7,482 nt of DNA from Marinagarivorans sp. UBA5870 (GCA_002432555.1 DJFO01000391.1:9551-17032), one strand, 5' to 3'; numbered from the stretch's first letter, positions 1 through 6,521 are shown. Notes: generated by a model from the sequence alone, not told the origin. A program made the numbers and translations.

Positions 1-602
1 CCGATCCTGCTCAAAAGCGCGAGTTACAGCGCGCGGTTACTCAGCTGAGCGAATACCTGGACGATATAGCCGCAATTCAGTTTGTTACGCCGGATATCAC
101 TTACGACTCGGCCATGAGCTTGGCCTTCGGGCGAGATACTCTGGAGCTCGCACACCACCATCCGAGCCACACACCCGGGGACACCACGATTTATTTTCCG
201 CGACAGAAAGTTCTCGTGACCGGTGATTTATTCCACAATCTCGATCCGCTGTTTTGGGCCGAGGCATCGCCGGAACTGTGGGTGAAAACACTCGATACAA
301 TCACGGGCTACGACGCCCGGGTTTATTTGGGCGGGCACGGCGACGCTATTGTCGATAAAACTGTGCTCCAATCCTGGCGCGCCTATATGGTCCAGCTTAT
401 CGCCGTGGTCAAGGCGGCGAAAGCTCAAGGAGAGTCCTTGGAAGCCCTCCAAAAGCGCGTTAATGTGCAAGACGTTAAAGCTTTGATTGAACGCGATTAT
501 CACCTGCGCATCCAGGCGTGGAGCGAGAAGATCATGGAATTTGAAGATACGGTCGAGGCCAAGTTGGACCGCGCCTTGGCCGGTCTCTGGGCGCATTATT
601 GA
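1..602 (+). CDS. MBL-fold metallo-hydrolase, C-terminal part (5' end outside window)
   Basis: The reading frame is open from the left edge (first full codon at base 3) to a TGA at 600-602, giving 199 visible residues with no start in the window. The visible part is the second half of a metallo-beta-lactamase fold. A PSHTPGD segment carries the third-motif zinc ligand His (about residue 56), VLVTGDLF carries the bridging Asp (about residue 75), and YLGGHGD carries the last His (about residue 112). The first HxHxDH motif must lie upstream of the window. After the last ligand comes a mostly helical tail ending in GLWAHY, as in many stand-alone MBL hydrolases. The family hydrolyses esters, thioesters or amides using a two-metal centre; the substrate cannot be told from this fragment. 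The gene converges with the minus-strand methyltransferase gene, leaving a 73-base gap. The family call is firm, the function is open. Confidence 0.86.
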   Translation, partial: DPAQKRELQRAVTQLSEYLDDIAAIQFVTPDITYDSAMSLAFGRDTLELAHHHPSHTPGDTTIYFPRQKVLVTGDLFHNLDPLFWAEASPELWVKTLDTITGYDARVYLGGHGDAIVDKTVLQSWRAYMVQLIAVVKAAKAQGESLEALQKRVNVQDVKALIERDYHLRIQAWSEKIMEFEDTVEAKLDRALAGLWAHY

Positions 603-656
603 GCTCGCGTTCGGTCACACCTTGGGAGGCCTCCGTTCTTCTGGATCCCCGCCTGC

Positions 657-672
657 CCGGCTCTACAGCCGG
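657..672. other. short hairpin between convergent genes
   Basis: CCGGCT and AGCCGG form a perfect 6-bp stem around a CTAC loop in the gap between the hydrolase stop and the methyltransferase stop. Neither strand has a T-run after it, so it is not a canonical intrinsic terminator. It may be a weak bidirectional stop or 3'-end stabiliser for the two convergent transcripts, or chance in GC-rich DNA. Confidence 0.3.
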
Positions 673-675
673 CAC

Positions 676-2085
676 TCAACCCGCCGATTCTGCCATCTGC
701 TCCAGAATCTGCCCAAACAATGCGACTACCGCCTCCTTGGCATTCACCCCTTCCGGCAGGGTGGGTTGCACCAGTTGAGCGATTAAATAAATGCTCCTTT
801 GACCGTCGACCAAACTGAGGACCTGCCGAATAAATTCGTGCCCCATTTGGCACTGGAACTCAATCTTGGGTATCGGCTGGTGGTGCATAACCAGCCAGGG
901 CGGCGTCAGCCATGCATCGGTGTGGCCGGGCGAAGGCAAAGGACGGGATTCCGTTCTTTTGCGCGCGGCGAAGGAAAACACCTGCTCGTGGTGGTAGCGC
1001 GCGTTTAATGGCGAAGCCATGTGGGCGATTTCTTCGACGCTCGCCTCCTGGACTTCAAATCCGGCCATGTCGGCGAAGTCCAAAATTTCTTCCGCAGAAT
1101 ATTTCAAATCAAAGCTCAACTGGCCGGAATAGAGCAGGGGACCCGTATTGATCCATTGGCCGCCCGGCTTCAACAAATAACCGATCACCGCAATCAAATC
1201 CTTTACGTCGCCACCCGTCACGTCCAGCAGCCAGGAAGTCACAATGGTATCGACGCAGCCCTCGGGCAGCGGCATGTTCCAAACGTCCGCGCCGAGCGCA
1301 AACCAGCTTTTGTGCAATTGCTCCGGGTCTTCCGGGGGCTCCATCCGCCAGGAGCGGGAATAGGGATAACCGATCTGGGGATAGGTATAAAGCTCCGGCA
1401 AAATGATGGGCTTGCGGCGGCGGATCAGGGAGTCGGCGCAGGCGAGCAGAAAGGGGTTGATATCAGACGCTATAGTAAATTCCGGCCGCAGTGTTTTGTG
1501 TAAATCCCAGCTGAGGCGCCCCGCGCCGGCGCCGAGAAATAACATTTTTTTCGGCTGCGGGTCCGGCCACACCTCGAGCACCCTTTTTAAATTGGCGTCA
1601 TTGACGTGGGTCGCGTAATGTTGGCTGGGCTCCGCATCCCAAGCCCAATCGCGCAATATGTGATGGTAATACTCAGTCGGGTTGTCGACGGTCCCCTGCT
1701 CGAACAATTCATTGCGCTCGCTTTGCAGGCCTGCGTCCCGCAACTGGCCGAGAATCATTTCCAGGCTCTCCTGCATGGCGGCGTGCGCCTGCTCGAGCCG
1801 CGCGCGGGTGAGCGCCGAAACGTCGTATCCCTGCAGTAGATAGTTCAAGTGTGCCAGCGAGTCGGCACCCTGCGACTCCATCATCGCCATTTGATGCTGC
1901 CAAAGGTTTTTCTGCTGGATGCCCGTGGTGAAGAGGCAGGGAATTCCGCGCGGCGGGGTGCCGCCCAGCGGGGTGCCGCCCAAAGAAAAAAATTCGCTGT
2001 TGCAGCCGTCGCAATGGAACGCCGTTATTTCTTTCGCGCAGATGGGACAGACCAGCATGCCGGCCGGGAAAACAAATCCAGTCAT
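676..2085 (-). CDS. zinc-ribbon / N2227-family SAM methyltransferase / PqqD-like domain protein
   Basis: This is a 469-residue, probably cytoplasmic, three-part protein. Residues 13-28 hold a CPIC...CDGC zinc ribbon. Residues about 138-376 match the N2227 (carnosine N-methyltransferase) family: a RDWAW segment (145-149, RDWS in the family), the SAM-binding loop FLGAGAGRLSW (183-193), acidic SD (207-208) after the second strand, and LLKPGGQWINTGPLLY (304-319), which closely matches the family hallmark KPGGxWINLGPLLYH. A later YSAEEI matches its LSYEDI-type motif. Residues about 395-465 (MGHEFIRQVLSLVDGQRSIYLIAQLV region) look like a PqqD-type helical or winged-helix domain, which in other proteins binds a peptide substrate. 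Eukaryotic members N-methylate carnosine; bacterial substrates are unknown, and the added domains suggest a peptide or protein target (inference). The start at ATG 2085 has no good Shine-Dalgarno site; ATG 2058 (Met10) also keeps the zinc ribbon. The gene follows the terminator of the upstream operon and appears to be its own unit. Confidence 0.85.
   Translation of the reverse strand: MTGFVFPAGMLVCPICAKEITAFHCDGCNSEFFSLGGTPLGGTPPRGIPCLFTTGIQQKNLWQHQMAMMESQGADSLAHLNYLLQGYDVSALTRARLEQAHAAMQESLEMILGQLRDAGLQSERNELFEQGTVDNPTEYYHHILRDWAWDAEPSQHYATHVNDANLKRVLEVWPDPQPKKMLFLGAGAGRLSWDLHKTLRPEFTIASDINPFLLACADSLIRRRKPIILPELYTYPQIGYPYSRSWRMEPPEDPEQLHKSWFALGADVWNMPLPEGCVDTIVTSWLLDVTGGDVKDLIAVIGYLLKPGGQWINTGPLLYSGQLSFDLKYSAEEILDFADMAGFEVQEASVEEIAHMASPLNARYHHEQVFSFAARKRTESRPLPSPGHTDAWLTPPWLVMHHQPIPKIEFQCQMGHEFIRQVLSLVDGQRSIYLIAQLVQPTLPEGVNAKEAVVALFGQILEQMAESAG
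1953..1982. repeat. perfect 15-bp tandem duplication inside the methyltransferase gene
   Basis: The plus-strand unit GCGGGGTGCCGCCCA occurs twice back to back (1953-1967 and 1968-1982). It is in frame and gives the protein repeat LGGTP-LGGTP (residues 35-44) just after the zinc ribbon. It probably arose by replication slippage and only lengthens a flexible linker. Confidence 0.9.
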
Positions 2086-2121
2086 CGAACACCGTTGGGA
2101 GAAGTTAAAAAACAGGGGAAT

Positions 2122-2150
2122 AATAAACCGGAGAAAACCCGCTTTGCCAA
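2122..2150 (-). promoter_or_regulatory. candidate sigma70-type promoter for the methyltransferase gene
   Basis: On the minus strand TTGGCA (2150-2145; five of six to TTGACA) and TTTATT (2127-2122; four of six to TATAAT) are separated by exactly 17 bases. Transcription would start near 2115, about 30 bases before ATG 2085. The -35 lies directly after the terminator of the upstream operon, so the methyltransferase gene would be transcribed separately. Prediction from consensus only. Confidence 0.45.
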
Positions 2151-2153
2151 TAA

Positions 2154-2178
2154 AAAGCCCCGCACTAGGCGGGGCTTT
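2154..2178 (-). terminator. rho-independent terminator of the cytochrome/HXXSHH operon
   Basis: AAAGCCCCGC (2154-2163) and GCGGGGCTTT (2169-2178) form a perfect 10-bp GC-rich stem with a 5-base loop. On the minus strand the stem runs into TTTTTA, the usual U-tract. It starts 23 bases after the TAA of the HXXSHH gene, in the right place and orientation to end that operon. The plus strand has only three T after the stem, so minus-strand use is favoured. Confidence 0.88.
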
Positions 2179-2201
2179 CGATGGGCAGAAACCCTCGGCG
2201 A

Positions 2202-3491
2202 TTAAAGCAGATCGACGTCGCCGCCGGTGGCGCCGCCCAGGTGCAGGCCGGCCGGATCCACGCCCAAGCCCTTGGCAACTTCCGCGTGGAAATCCCGGGA
2301 AGAAGCACCGGTACCTTTGGAAGAGAAGCCAGCCTTGAAGCCGGGCGCCTTGGTCGCCAGCAGGAACGGAGCGTCCGCGGATGAGTGGGACAGGCCGTTA
2401 CCGAAGCAGCTCACCTGGCAGAAGGCCGTGCTGTTGATCAGCGGCTGGCCGTTGGCATCCAGGGTCTCGGTCAGCTTCTTGATGAAGTAGGCCGGCACCT
2501 CGAATTTCTCGCGCATCATTGGGTTCCACACGGAAGCGCCACCGGAGTGGGCCGCGCTGTGGCCATCGAACCCGCGATAAGTCCAGCCGCTGCCGTTGTG
2601 GTTACCGATTTGCAGCACGGCGACGCGGGTCAGATCGCACTTGAATGCGGCGACGATAATGTCCGCCTGCAGTTTGGCGTGCGCCACCATGCCGGCATTG
2701 GTTGAATCATCGTAAGCGCCCGGGATGGTCGGTTTGCAAGCATTGAGGTCGGGAGCCTCGGCATTGGACAGGTCGCGAATACGGCTCTCGATTTTCTCGA
2801 TCGCGGTAAGGTGGCTGTCGATGCGGGCGTATTCGGCTGTGCTGAGTTTTTTCTTGATGTTCTCGACTGCCGTGCGCTGAGCCTCGAACGAATGTATATA
2901 AGTTTCGTCGGTACCCAGTTCCGGCAAAGCCCCGAAATATTTCTGCAGGGCTTTGCCCGGATCGTCTTCCGGAACACCGGCCTTGCTGATCACGGTGCCT
3001 GCGCCGGTACCCGAGGCGGCGGCGTTGGAGCCAAGGAATATATTCGTGTAGTAGCTGCGTGGGCCTAGGACGGGGCCCAGGTCCATATCAACCGTGTTTC
3101 TGGAGTAGTCGCCACCGAGCGCTTGGCGCGCGCCGCCATGGCCGGCAACTTCGGTATCCACGCCGCGGAAGTGGCAGATGGACGCGACGTCGTAGCTGCC
3201 CGAACCATAGTGGAACGAAGAACCGGTGATATTGCCGGCGGAGGCGGGGCGCCAATCGGAGGGCGAACCGCTGTGGATATAACAGTAAACCACGCGCTTG
3301 GGAGTTTCCTGGGCGCTGGCGTAGCGGGCGGTCATTATGCCGCCCAGCAGGCTGGAGTAGCGCAGAGTCGACGAAGCAATGCCGGACTTGGCAACCAAAT
3401 CGAGGAACTTGCGTCGAGAAGTCTGCACGTCTTTACGCTGGGCTTCCGCGATTTTCTGATTGGGCTCAATTCTTTTGTTGATAATCTTCAT
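2202..3491 (-). CDS. Tat-exported HXXSHH (DUF1552) family protein
   Basis: 429 residues from ATG 3491. This start is preferred because AGGAAAAGG sits 8 bases upstream. An in-frame ATG at 3545 would add 18 residues encoded by an intercistronic hairpin and has no better site. SRRKFL (25-30), a hydrophobic stretch and ASA-QE (58-62) form a twin-arginine signal, so the protein should be exported folded to the periplasm. The mature part follows the DUF1552 pattern: GHGGARQALGG and NTVDMDLG near 117-138, a charged helical region ending in IEKIESRI (231-238), and after that a segment like the family's C-terminal half. The family's name-giving HxxSHH box appears here as GHSAAHSGG (310-318), so it is altered. 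A second conserved His is in LSHSSAD (367-373). The family is thought to share the alkaline-phosphatase-like fold; no reaction is established. It is the second gene of an operon, 57 bases after the cytochrome gene, a pairing common in Planctomycetes and some Proteobacteria. The substrate is unknown. Confidence 0.86.
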   Translation of the reverse strand: MKIINKRIEPNQKIAEAQRKDVQTSRRKFLDLVAKSGIASSTLRYSSLLGGIMTARYASAQETPKRVVYCYIHSGSPSDWRPASAGNITGSSFHYGSGSYDVASICHFRGVDTEVAGHGGARQALGGDYSRNTVDMDLGPVLGPRSYYTNIFLGSNAAASGTGAGTVISKAGVPEDDPGKALQKYFGALPELGTDETYIHSFEAQRTAVENIKKKLSTAEYARIDSHLTAIEKIESRIRDLSNAEAPDLNACKPTIPGAYDDSTNAGMVAHAKLQADIIVAAFKCDLTRVAVLQIGNHNGSGWTYRGFDGHSAAHSGGASVWNPMMREKFEVPAYFIKKLTETLDANGQPLINSTAFCQVSCFGNGLSHSSADAPFLLATKAPGFKAGFSSKGTGASSRDFHAEVAKGLGVDPAGLHLGGATGGDVDLL

Positions 3492-3518
3492 AATCAAAAC
3501 CTTTTCCTGGTCAGTGCG

Positions 3519-3537
3519 GCGGGATCGCTGATCCCGC
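3519..3537 (-). other. perfect intercistronic hairpin between the two operon genes
   Basis: GCGGGATC (3519-3526) and GATCCCGC (3530-3537) form a perfect 8-bp stem with a 3-base loop. It lies between the cytochrome stop (3549) and the Shine-Dalgarno of the HXXSHH gene. No U-tract follows, so it is unlikely to terminate. It could stabilise the upstream message against 3' exonucleases, mark an RNase cut site, or cause partial attenuation to set the ratio of the two products. Confidence 0.6.
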
Positions 3538-3548
3538 GGCAACACTTA

Positions 3549-6323
3549 TTATTTACGGAAACGGAACGCGTCCGACATGACGATCGCTTTCAGCACATCG
3601 CGCGGGCTCTTAGCCGCTGCATAAGCCGCTTCGAGCTCGTCTTTCACACACGCAAACTCCGCTTCCTGCGCGCTGCTGATTCCGTAGTGACCATTTTCGA
3701 CGGGATCCAAAAACGCCTTGTCGAGGGTATAACCCAGGGCAAAGCGGGTGGATTTCTCGATCAAACACGCCGCTATGCCGGGCAGGTCGTTTTCGACGAT
3801 CACGCGGCCGAGGTCCTTGGCACCGGTGAAGCGCAGACCGTCGCCGTCCGCTTTGGCCGCGTCGGCACGGGCGCTCGACAAAGTGCCCACCACGTCATAG
3901 GCATACAAAAAGCTGCCCTCGTTGACTTGCGTGATCGGCAAGTTGGCCTTGCCCTGGGGCACAGCGACGTTGTTGACGAAGATCAGACCGTTTTGCACGG
4001 CTTTGCCGTCGACGCGCGGGCGCAAGCGACCCACGTGGTCGAAGTCATCCATGCCGAACAAGGGGTTGATGATCGCGTTGTGGCACGAAGCACAGGACGA
4101 AGTGGGAATGTTGGTCTGAATGTCGTAGTAGTCGGCCGTGGTGATATCGCCGGCTTCAACACGTTGTTGCACCAACAGCGCCGCTTTTTCACGCTCTTCC
4201 GAATCTTCGAGGTTGATCGGCAGCGGGATAGATTGGCAGAGCACGTCCATACGGAAGTGAGCGGCGCGCTGAATCGGCGAGCTGTAATCCATGTGAGCGT
4301 TGTAGGCCATGTAGGCACCGGAGGCTATGACGCCGCCGCGCTGCGTACTGGAGGTGTCCACTCGCTGGAATGTACCGTGGGCCGCGCCACCGCCTGGCAG
4401 CTTGTAGAAGGTGGCCAGGGTTTTATCCAAAAAGGTGAAATCGCCCTTATACATGCTGGGGAAGTCGCCGTTGTAGAACACGTGCTTATAGATCTCGCGG
4501 ATCTCCTGCATCATGGATTCGCGCACTTGCGGAGTAAATTCCGCGTCGTTGCGAGTCTTATCGGCCAGGCCGTCGGTGCGGAACCACTTACCGGCCAGAC
4601 GAGAAACCTGGGCTTTGCCGAGGTCGGAGTCGATCAGCGCATCTATATGGTCTTCGCGGCTTGTTACGTCCACCAACTCACCGGCCACCGCCGCGTCCAG
4701 CAGGGCCTTGGAGGGGCCGGAGCCGGTCAGGGCGAAGGACAGGGCAGAGGCATACTCATAGGGGTCGAGCGCAAAGGCGGTTTGATCCGCCGCACGCAGT
4801 TTAGCGACGTCATCTTGAACCGGTTCCGCGGTGCCGAGCACGCCGAAGGAAATCTTTGAGACCTCGATCGGGGGCATCTGGTAATCGTTACCGGCGAAGT
4901 TGGCGTCGTTCAAGAAATAGACCGGGCCGCCGGGCGGCTTATCGATGGTGACGTAGTAGGTGCGGTAGGTGTTGTGGTTGATGGTCAACCGCTTCAGCAC
5001 GCCGCCGTCACCGAAGCCGGTGCCGATGGTGAGAACCGGCCAGCGGTCAAATCCGCTCTTCTCACCTTTTACAGTCAAGGCAATCAGGTCCTTGCCGGTC
5101 CAGCTGTAACTCACCGTGGAGCTCGCGTCGACGCTAATGCGGTTGTAGCGCTGAATGCTCAGCTTTTCGTAGCTCTTCGGGGTGCCCTCGAAGTCATACT
5201 GAGTGCCGGGTGCCACTACTGGGTTGGCCAGCAGGTCAGCAACCTTGGTGCCCAGTTCAGAGCGGTAGAGGAAGTTGGGTGACATAAGTACGGTTTTCAG
5301 GGCCCACTTCAAGCCGTCTTGGGGATTGCCGGCCTCGGTGAAGATCAAATTGATCTCCGCCTGCTCGGCTTCCGTCAACGCGCGACGGTAGGCAACGTAA
5401 GCAAATTCCGAGATGAAGTCGGTCGCACACTGAACGGCGTCTTCACAAGCAAACGGCAACGCGCCCGGAGTGGCAACCGCCCAATCCGCGATGTCGCTGG
5501 CGTTGTCGTAGAAGGTGTTCAAGCGCGATTCGTTGAGGGCTTCGCTCGTGTGGTTGGGCAGACGCGCCACTTCAAGGTCGAGTCCCGCTTTGCCCGGTGA
5601 GGAATAATCTTCCGGCAGCGGCAGCGCAAAGAGTTTGCTCAGGGAGTTGTGGTATTCATAGGAGGTCAGCACGTGCAGGGTGCGCTTGCCGTAGTGAATG
5701 GCAGTCGGGTTGGTACAGGACGCGGCTACTACACCTGGGCCTTTGGTGCCGTCTTTCAGCGACCAGATATAGGCAGCGGTATCCAGGCTGCACTGCTCGT
5801 TACAGGCGCCACCGACGCTCATATTGACTTTGATGAAGGCTGCGACCGCGGCAGGTGAGTCTGCGGTGTAACGCGGGTATTGAGTGGAATTTGGCGTGCC
5901 GAGATCGTCAGGATCGATTTCACCGATACCGCCGGAATCGCCGGAGGTGCCGCCGACGCCGAAATAGCCATCACTGTTGGTGTCTTTATGGCAGGCGGCG
6001 CAGTTGGTGGTAAAGAGCGCCGCGCCTCTAACCGCATCACCGGCGAAACCGCCCGATGAGCTGCTGCTCGAGGAACTGCTCGATGAGCTGCTGCTCGACG
6101 AACTGCTGCTTGAGCTGCTACTGCTGGATGAGCTGCTGCTCGACGAACCGCCGGTTGAACTGCTGCTCGATGATGAAGAGCTGCTGCTCGAGGATGAAGA
6201 GCTGCTGCTCGACGACGATGAACTGCTGCTCGATGAAGTGCTGCCGGAGGACGTCGGTTCGTCATCGGCTCCACAGGCTGCAAGCATCGCGCTCAGGATG
6301 CCCAGTATTAATATCTTACGCAT
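3549..6323 (-). CDS. poly-serine lipoprotein cytochrome c with PSD3-PSD5-CBM60-like-PSD4-PSCyt3-PSD2 domains (DUF1592 family)
   Basis: 924 residues. Residues 1-17 are a lipoprotein signal with lipobox LAAC (Cys17), followed by Gly, so outer-membrane sorting is likely. Two Ser runs (30-56 and 60-90) separated by TGG form a long flexible linker. The first haem domain (about 95-190) has CAACH (108-112) and a possible axial Met168. Then come PSD3/DUF1587 (LTSYEYHNSLSKLF, 219-232), PSD5/DUF1595 (YRRALTEAEQ and SPNFLYRSELG, ending 358), an inserted beta-rich module (about 370-497), PSD4/DUF1592 (LDPYEYASALSFALTGS, from 519), PSCyt3/DUF1588 (RGGVIASGAYM, SSPIQRAAHF and the second haem site CASCH 744-748, followed by FDHVGRLR) and PSD2/DUF1585 (to the end at SDAFRFRK). 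The inserted module, with RWPVLTIG and FLNDANFAGND, resembles Ca-dependent xylan-binding CBM60. The role is probably electron transfer or a cytochrome-linked oxidation at the cell surface; the reaction is unknown. ATG 6323 is preceded by GAGGAG 11 bases upstream. It is the first gene of the operon with the HXXSHH gene. Confidence 0.9.
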   Translation of the reverse strand: MRKILILGILSAMLAACGADDEPTSSGSTSSSSSSSSSSSSSSSSSSSSSSSSSSSTGGSSSSSSSSSSSSSSSSSSSSSSSSSSSSSSSGGFAGDAVRGAALFTTNCAACHKDTNSDGYFGVGGTSGDSGGIGEIDPDDLGTPNSTQYPRYTADSPAAVAAFIKVNMSVGGACNEQCSLDTAAYIWSLKDGTKGPGVVAASCTNPTAIHYGKRTLHVLTSYEYHNSLSKLFALPLPEDYSSPGKAGLDLEVARLPNHTSEALNESRLNTFYDNASDIADWAVATPGALPFACEDAVQCATDFISEFAYVAYRRALTEAEQAEINLIFTEAGNPQDGLKWALKTVLMSPNFLYRSELGTKVADLLANPVVAPGTQYDFEGTPKSYEKLSIQRYNRISVDASSTVSYSWTGKDLIALTVKGEKSGFDRWPVLTIGTGFGDGGVLKRLTINHNTYRTYYVTIDKPPGGPVYFLNDANFAGNDYQMPPIEVSKISFGVLGTAEPVQDDVAKLRAADQTAFALDPYEYASALSFALTGSGPSKALLDAAVAGELVDVTSREDHIDALIDSDLGKAQVSRLAGKWFRTDGLADKTRNDAEFTPQVRESMMQEIREIYKHVFYNGDFPSMYKGDFTFLDKTLATFYKLPGGGAAHGTFQRVDTSSTQRGGVIASGAYMAYNAHMDYSSPIQRAAHFRMDVLCQSIPLPINLEDSEEREKAALLVQQRVEAGDITTADYYDIQTNIPTSSCASCHNAIINPLFGMDDFDHVGRLRPRVDGKAVQNGLIFVNNVAVPQGKANLPITQVNEGSFLYAYDVVGTLSSARADAAKADGDGLRFTGAKDLGRVIVENDLPGIAACLIEKSTRFALGYTLDKAFLDPVENGHYGISSAQEAEFACVKDELEAAYAAAKSPRDVLKAIVMSDAFRFRK
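6054..6236 (-). repeat. Ser-codon low-complexity tract encoding the poly-serine linkers
   Basis: Twenty-seven Ser codons (6156-6236), a Thr-Gly-Gly break (6147-6155) and 31 Ser codons (6054-6146). The codons mix AGC, TCG, TCA, AGT and TCC, so this is selected amino-acid composition and not a simple trinucleotide expansion. Linkers of this kind join domains of secreted and surface-bound polysaccharide-degrading proteins in Saccharophagus, Teredinibacter and Cellvibrio. Confidence 0.95.
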
Positions 6324-6400
6324 TATGGTTTTAGCTCCTCGTTTGTGCCCGCCACAGGCTCCCTAAGATGCGAGCGAGGGTGGATCGGAATTTTCCACTT

Positions 6401-6472
6401 GCGATTTTAAGGAAATCGCTTCTTTATAACCGTGATCGGGTTCGCAGCGATTTTACCTTATAGTCGGTTATA
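6401..6472. promoter_or_regulatory. cluster of short repeats, possible operator region
   Basis: GCGATTTTA occurs as a direct repeat (6401-6409 and 6447-6455), and the first copy also forms a 7-bp inverted repeat with AAATCGC (6413-6419) around TAAGG. Overlapping this, TATAACCG (6425-6432) and CGGTTATA (6465-6472) form an 8-bp inverted pair 32 bases apart. All sit between the candidate promoter and the cytochrome start. They could bind a regulator of the operon or fold in the leader RNA; no known operator is recognised. Confidence 0.35.
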
Positions 6473-6492
6473 CGCGAGGAGACATGGATAGA

Positions 6493-6521
6493 TTTACAGG
6501 TGTCTTCCCTGATGGTTTCAA
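6493..6521 (-). promoter_or_regulatory. candidate sigma70-type promoter of the cytochrome/HXXSHH operon
   Basis: On the minus strand TTGAAA (6521-6516; five of six to TTGACA) and TGTAAA (6498-6493; four of six to TATAAT) are 17 bases apart. A start near 6486 would give a leader of about 160 bases that includes the repeat cluster. AT-rich TATAA-type boxes nearer the gene (6426-6431 and 6459-6472) are alternatives but lack a good -35. Confidence 0.3.

Noticed and set aside
625..634. GGAGGCCTCC palindrome after the hydrolase gene as a terminator
   Set aside because: It has no loop, is short and is followed by only a weak T-rich stretch, so it does not fit an intrinsic terminator.
3492..3545. 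Longer HXXSHH gene start at ATG 3545
   Set aside because: The extra 18 residues are encoded by the intercistronic hairpin and would push the Tat motif deeper into the protein. ATG 3491 has a good Shine-Dalgarno site at proper spacing.
3123..4859. 578-codon plus-strand open frame antisense to both operon genes
   Set aside because: It is codon-aligned with the minus-strand genes, so it stays open simply because they avoid TTA, CTA and TCA codons. The minus strand shows clear protein families throughout, and the predicted antisense protein matches no recognisable motif.
6054..6236. Repeat tract as a CRISPR or simple microsatellite
   Set aside because: There are no equal spacers or a constant repeat unit; mixed Ser codons in the cytochrome frame explain the whole tract.
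5819..6283. Minus-strand frame rich in Ala, His, Arg and Pro
   Set aside because: It is an out-of-frame reading of the same Ser tract and cytochrome domain; the overlapping frame has lipobox, CxxCH and PSD domains.
5977..6366. Plus-strand frame encoding Leu/Glu/Asp-rich repeats
   Set aside because: This is the reverse complement of the Ser-codon tract. The regular ELLLDE pattern comes from AGC/TCG/TCA codons read backwards.
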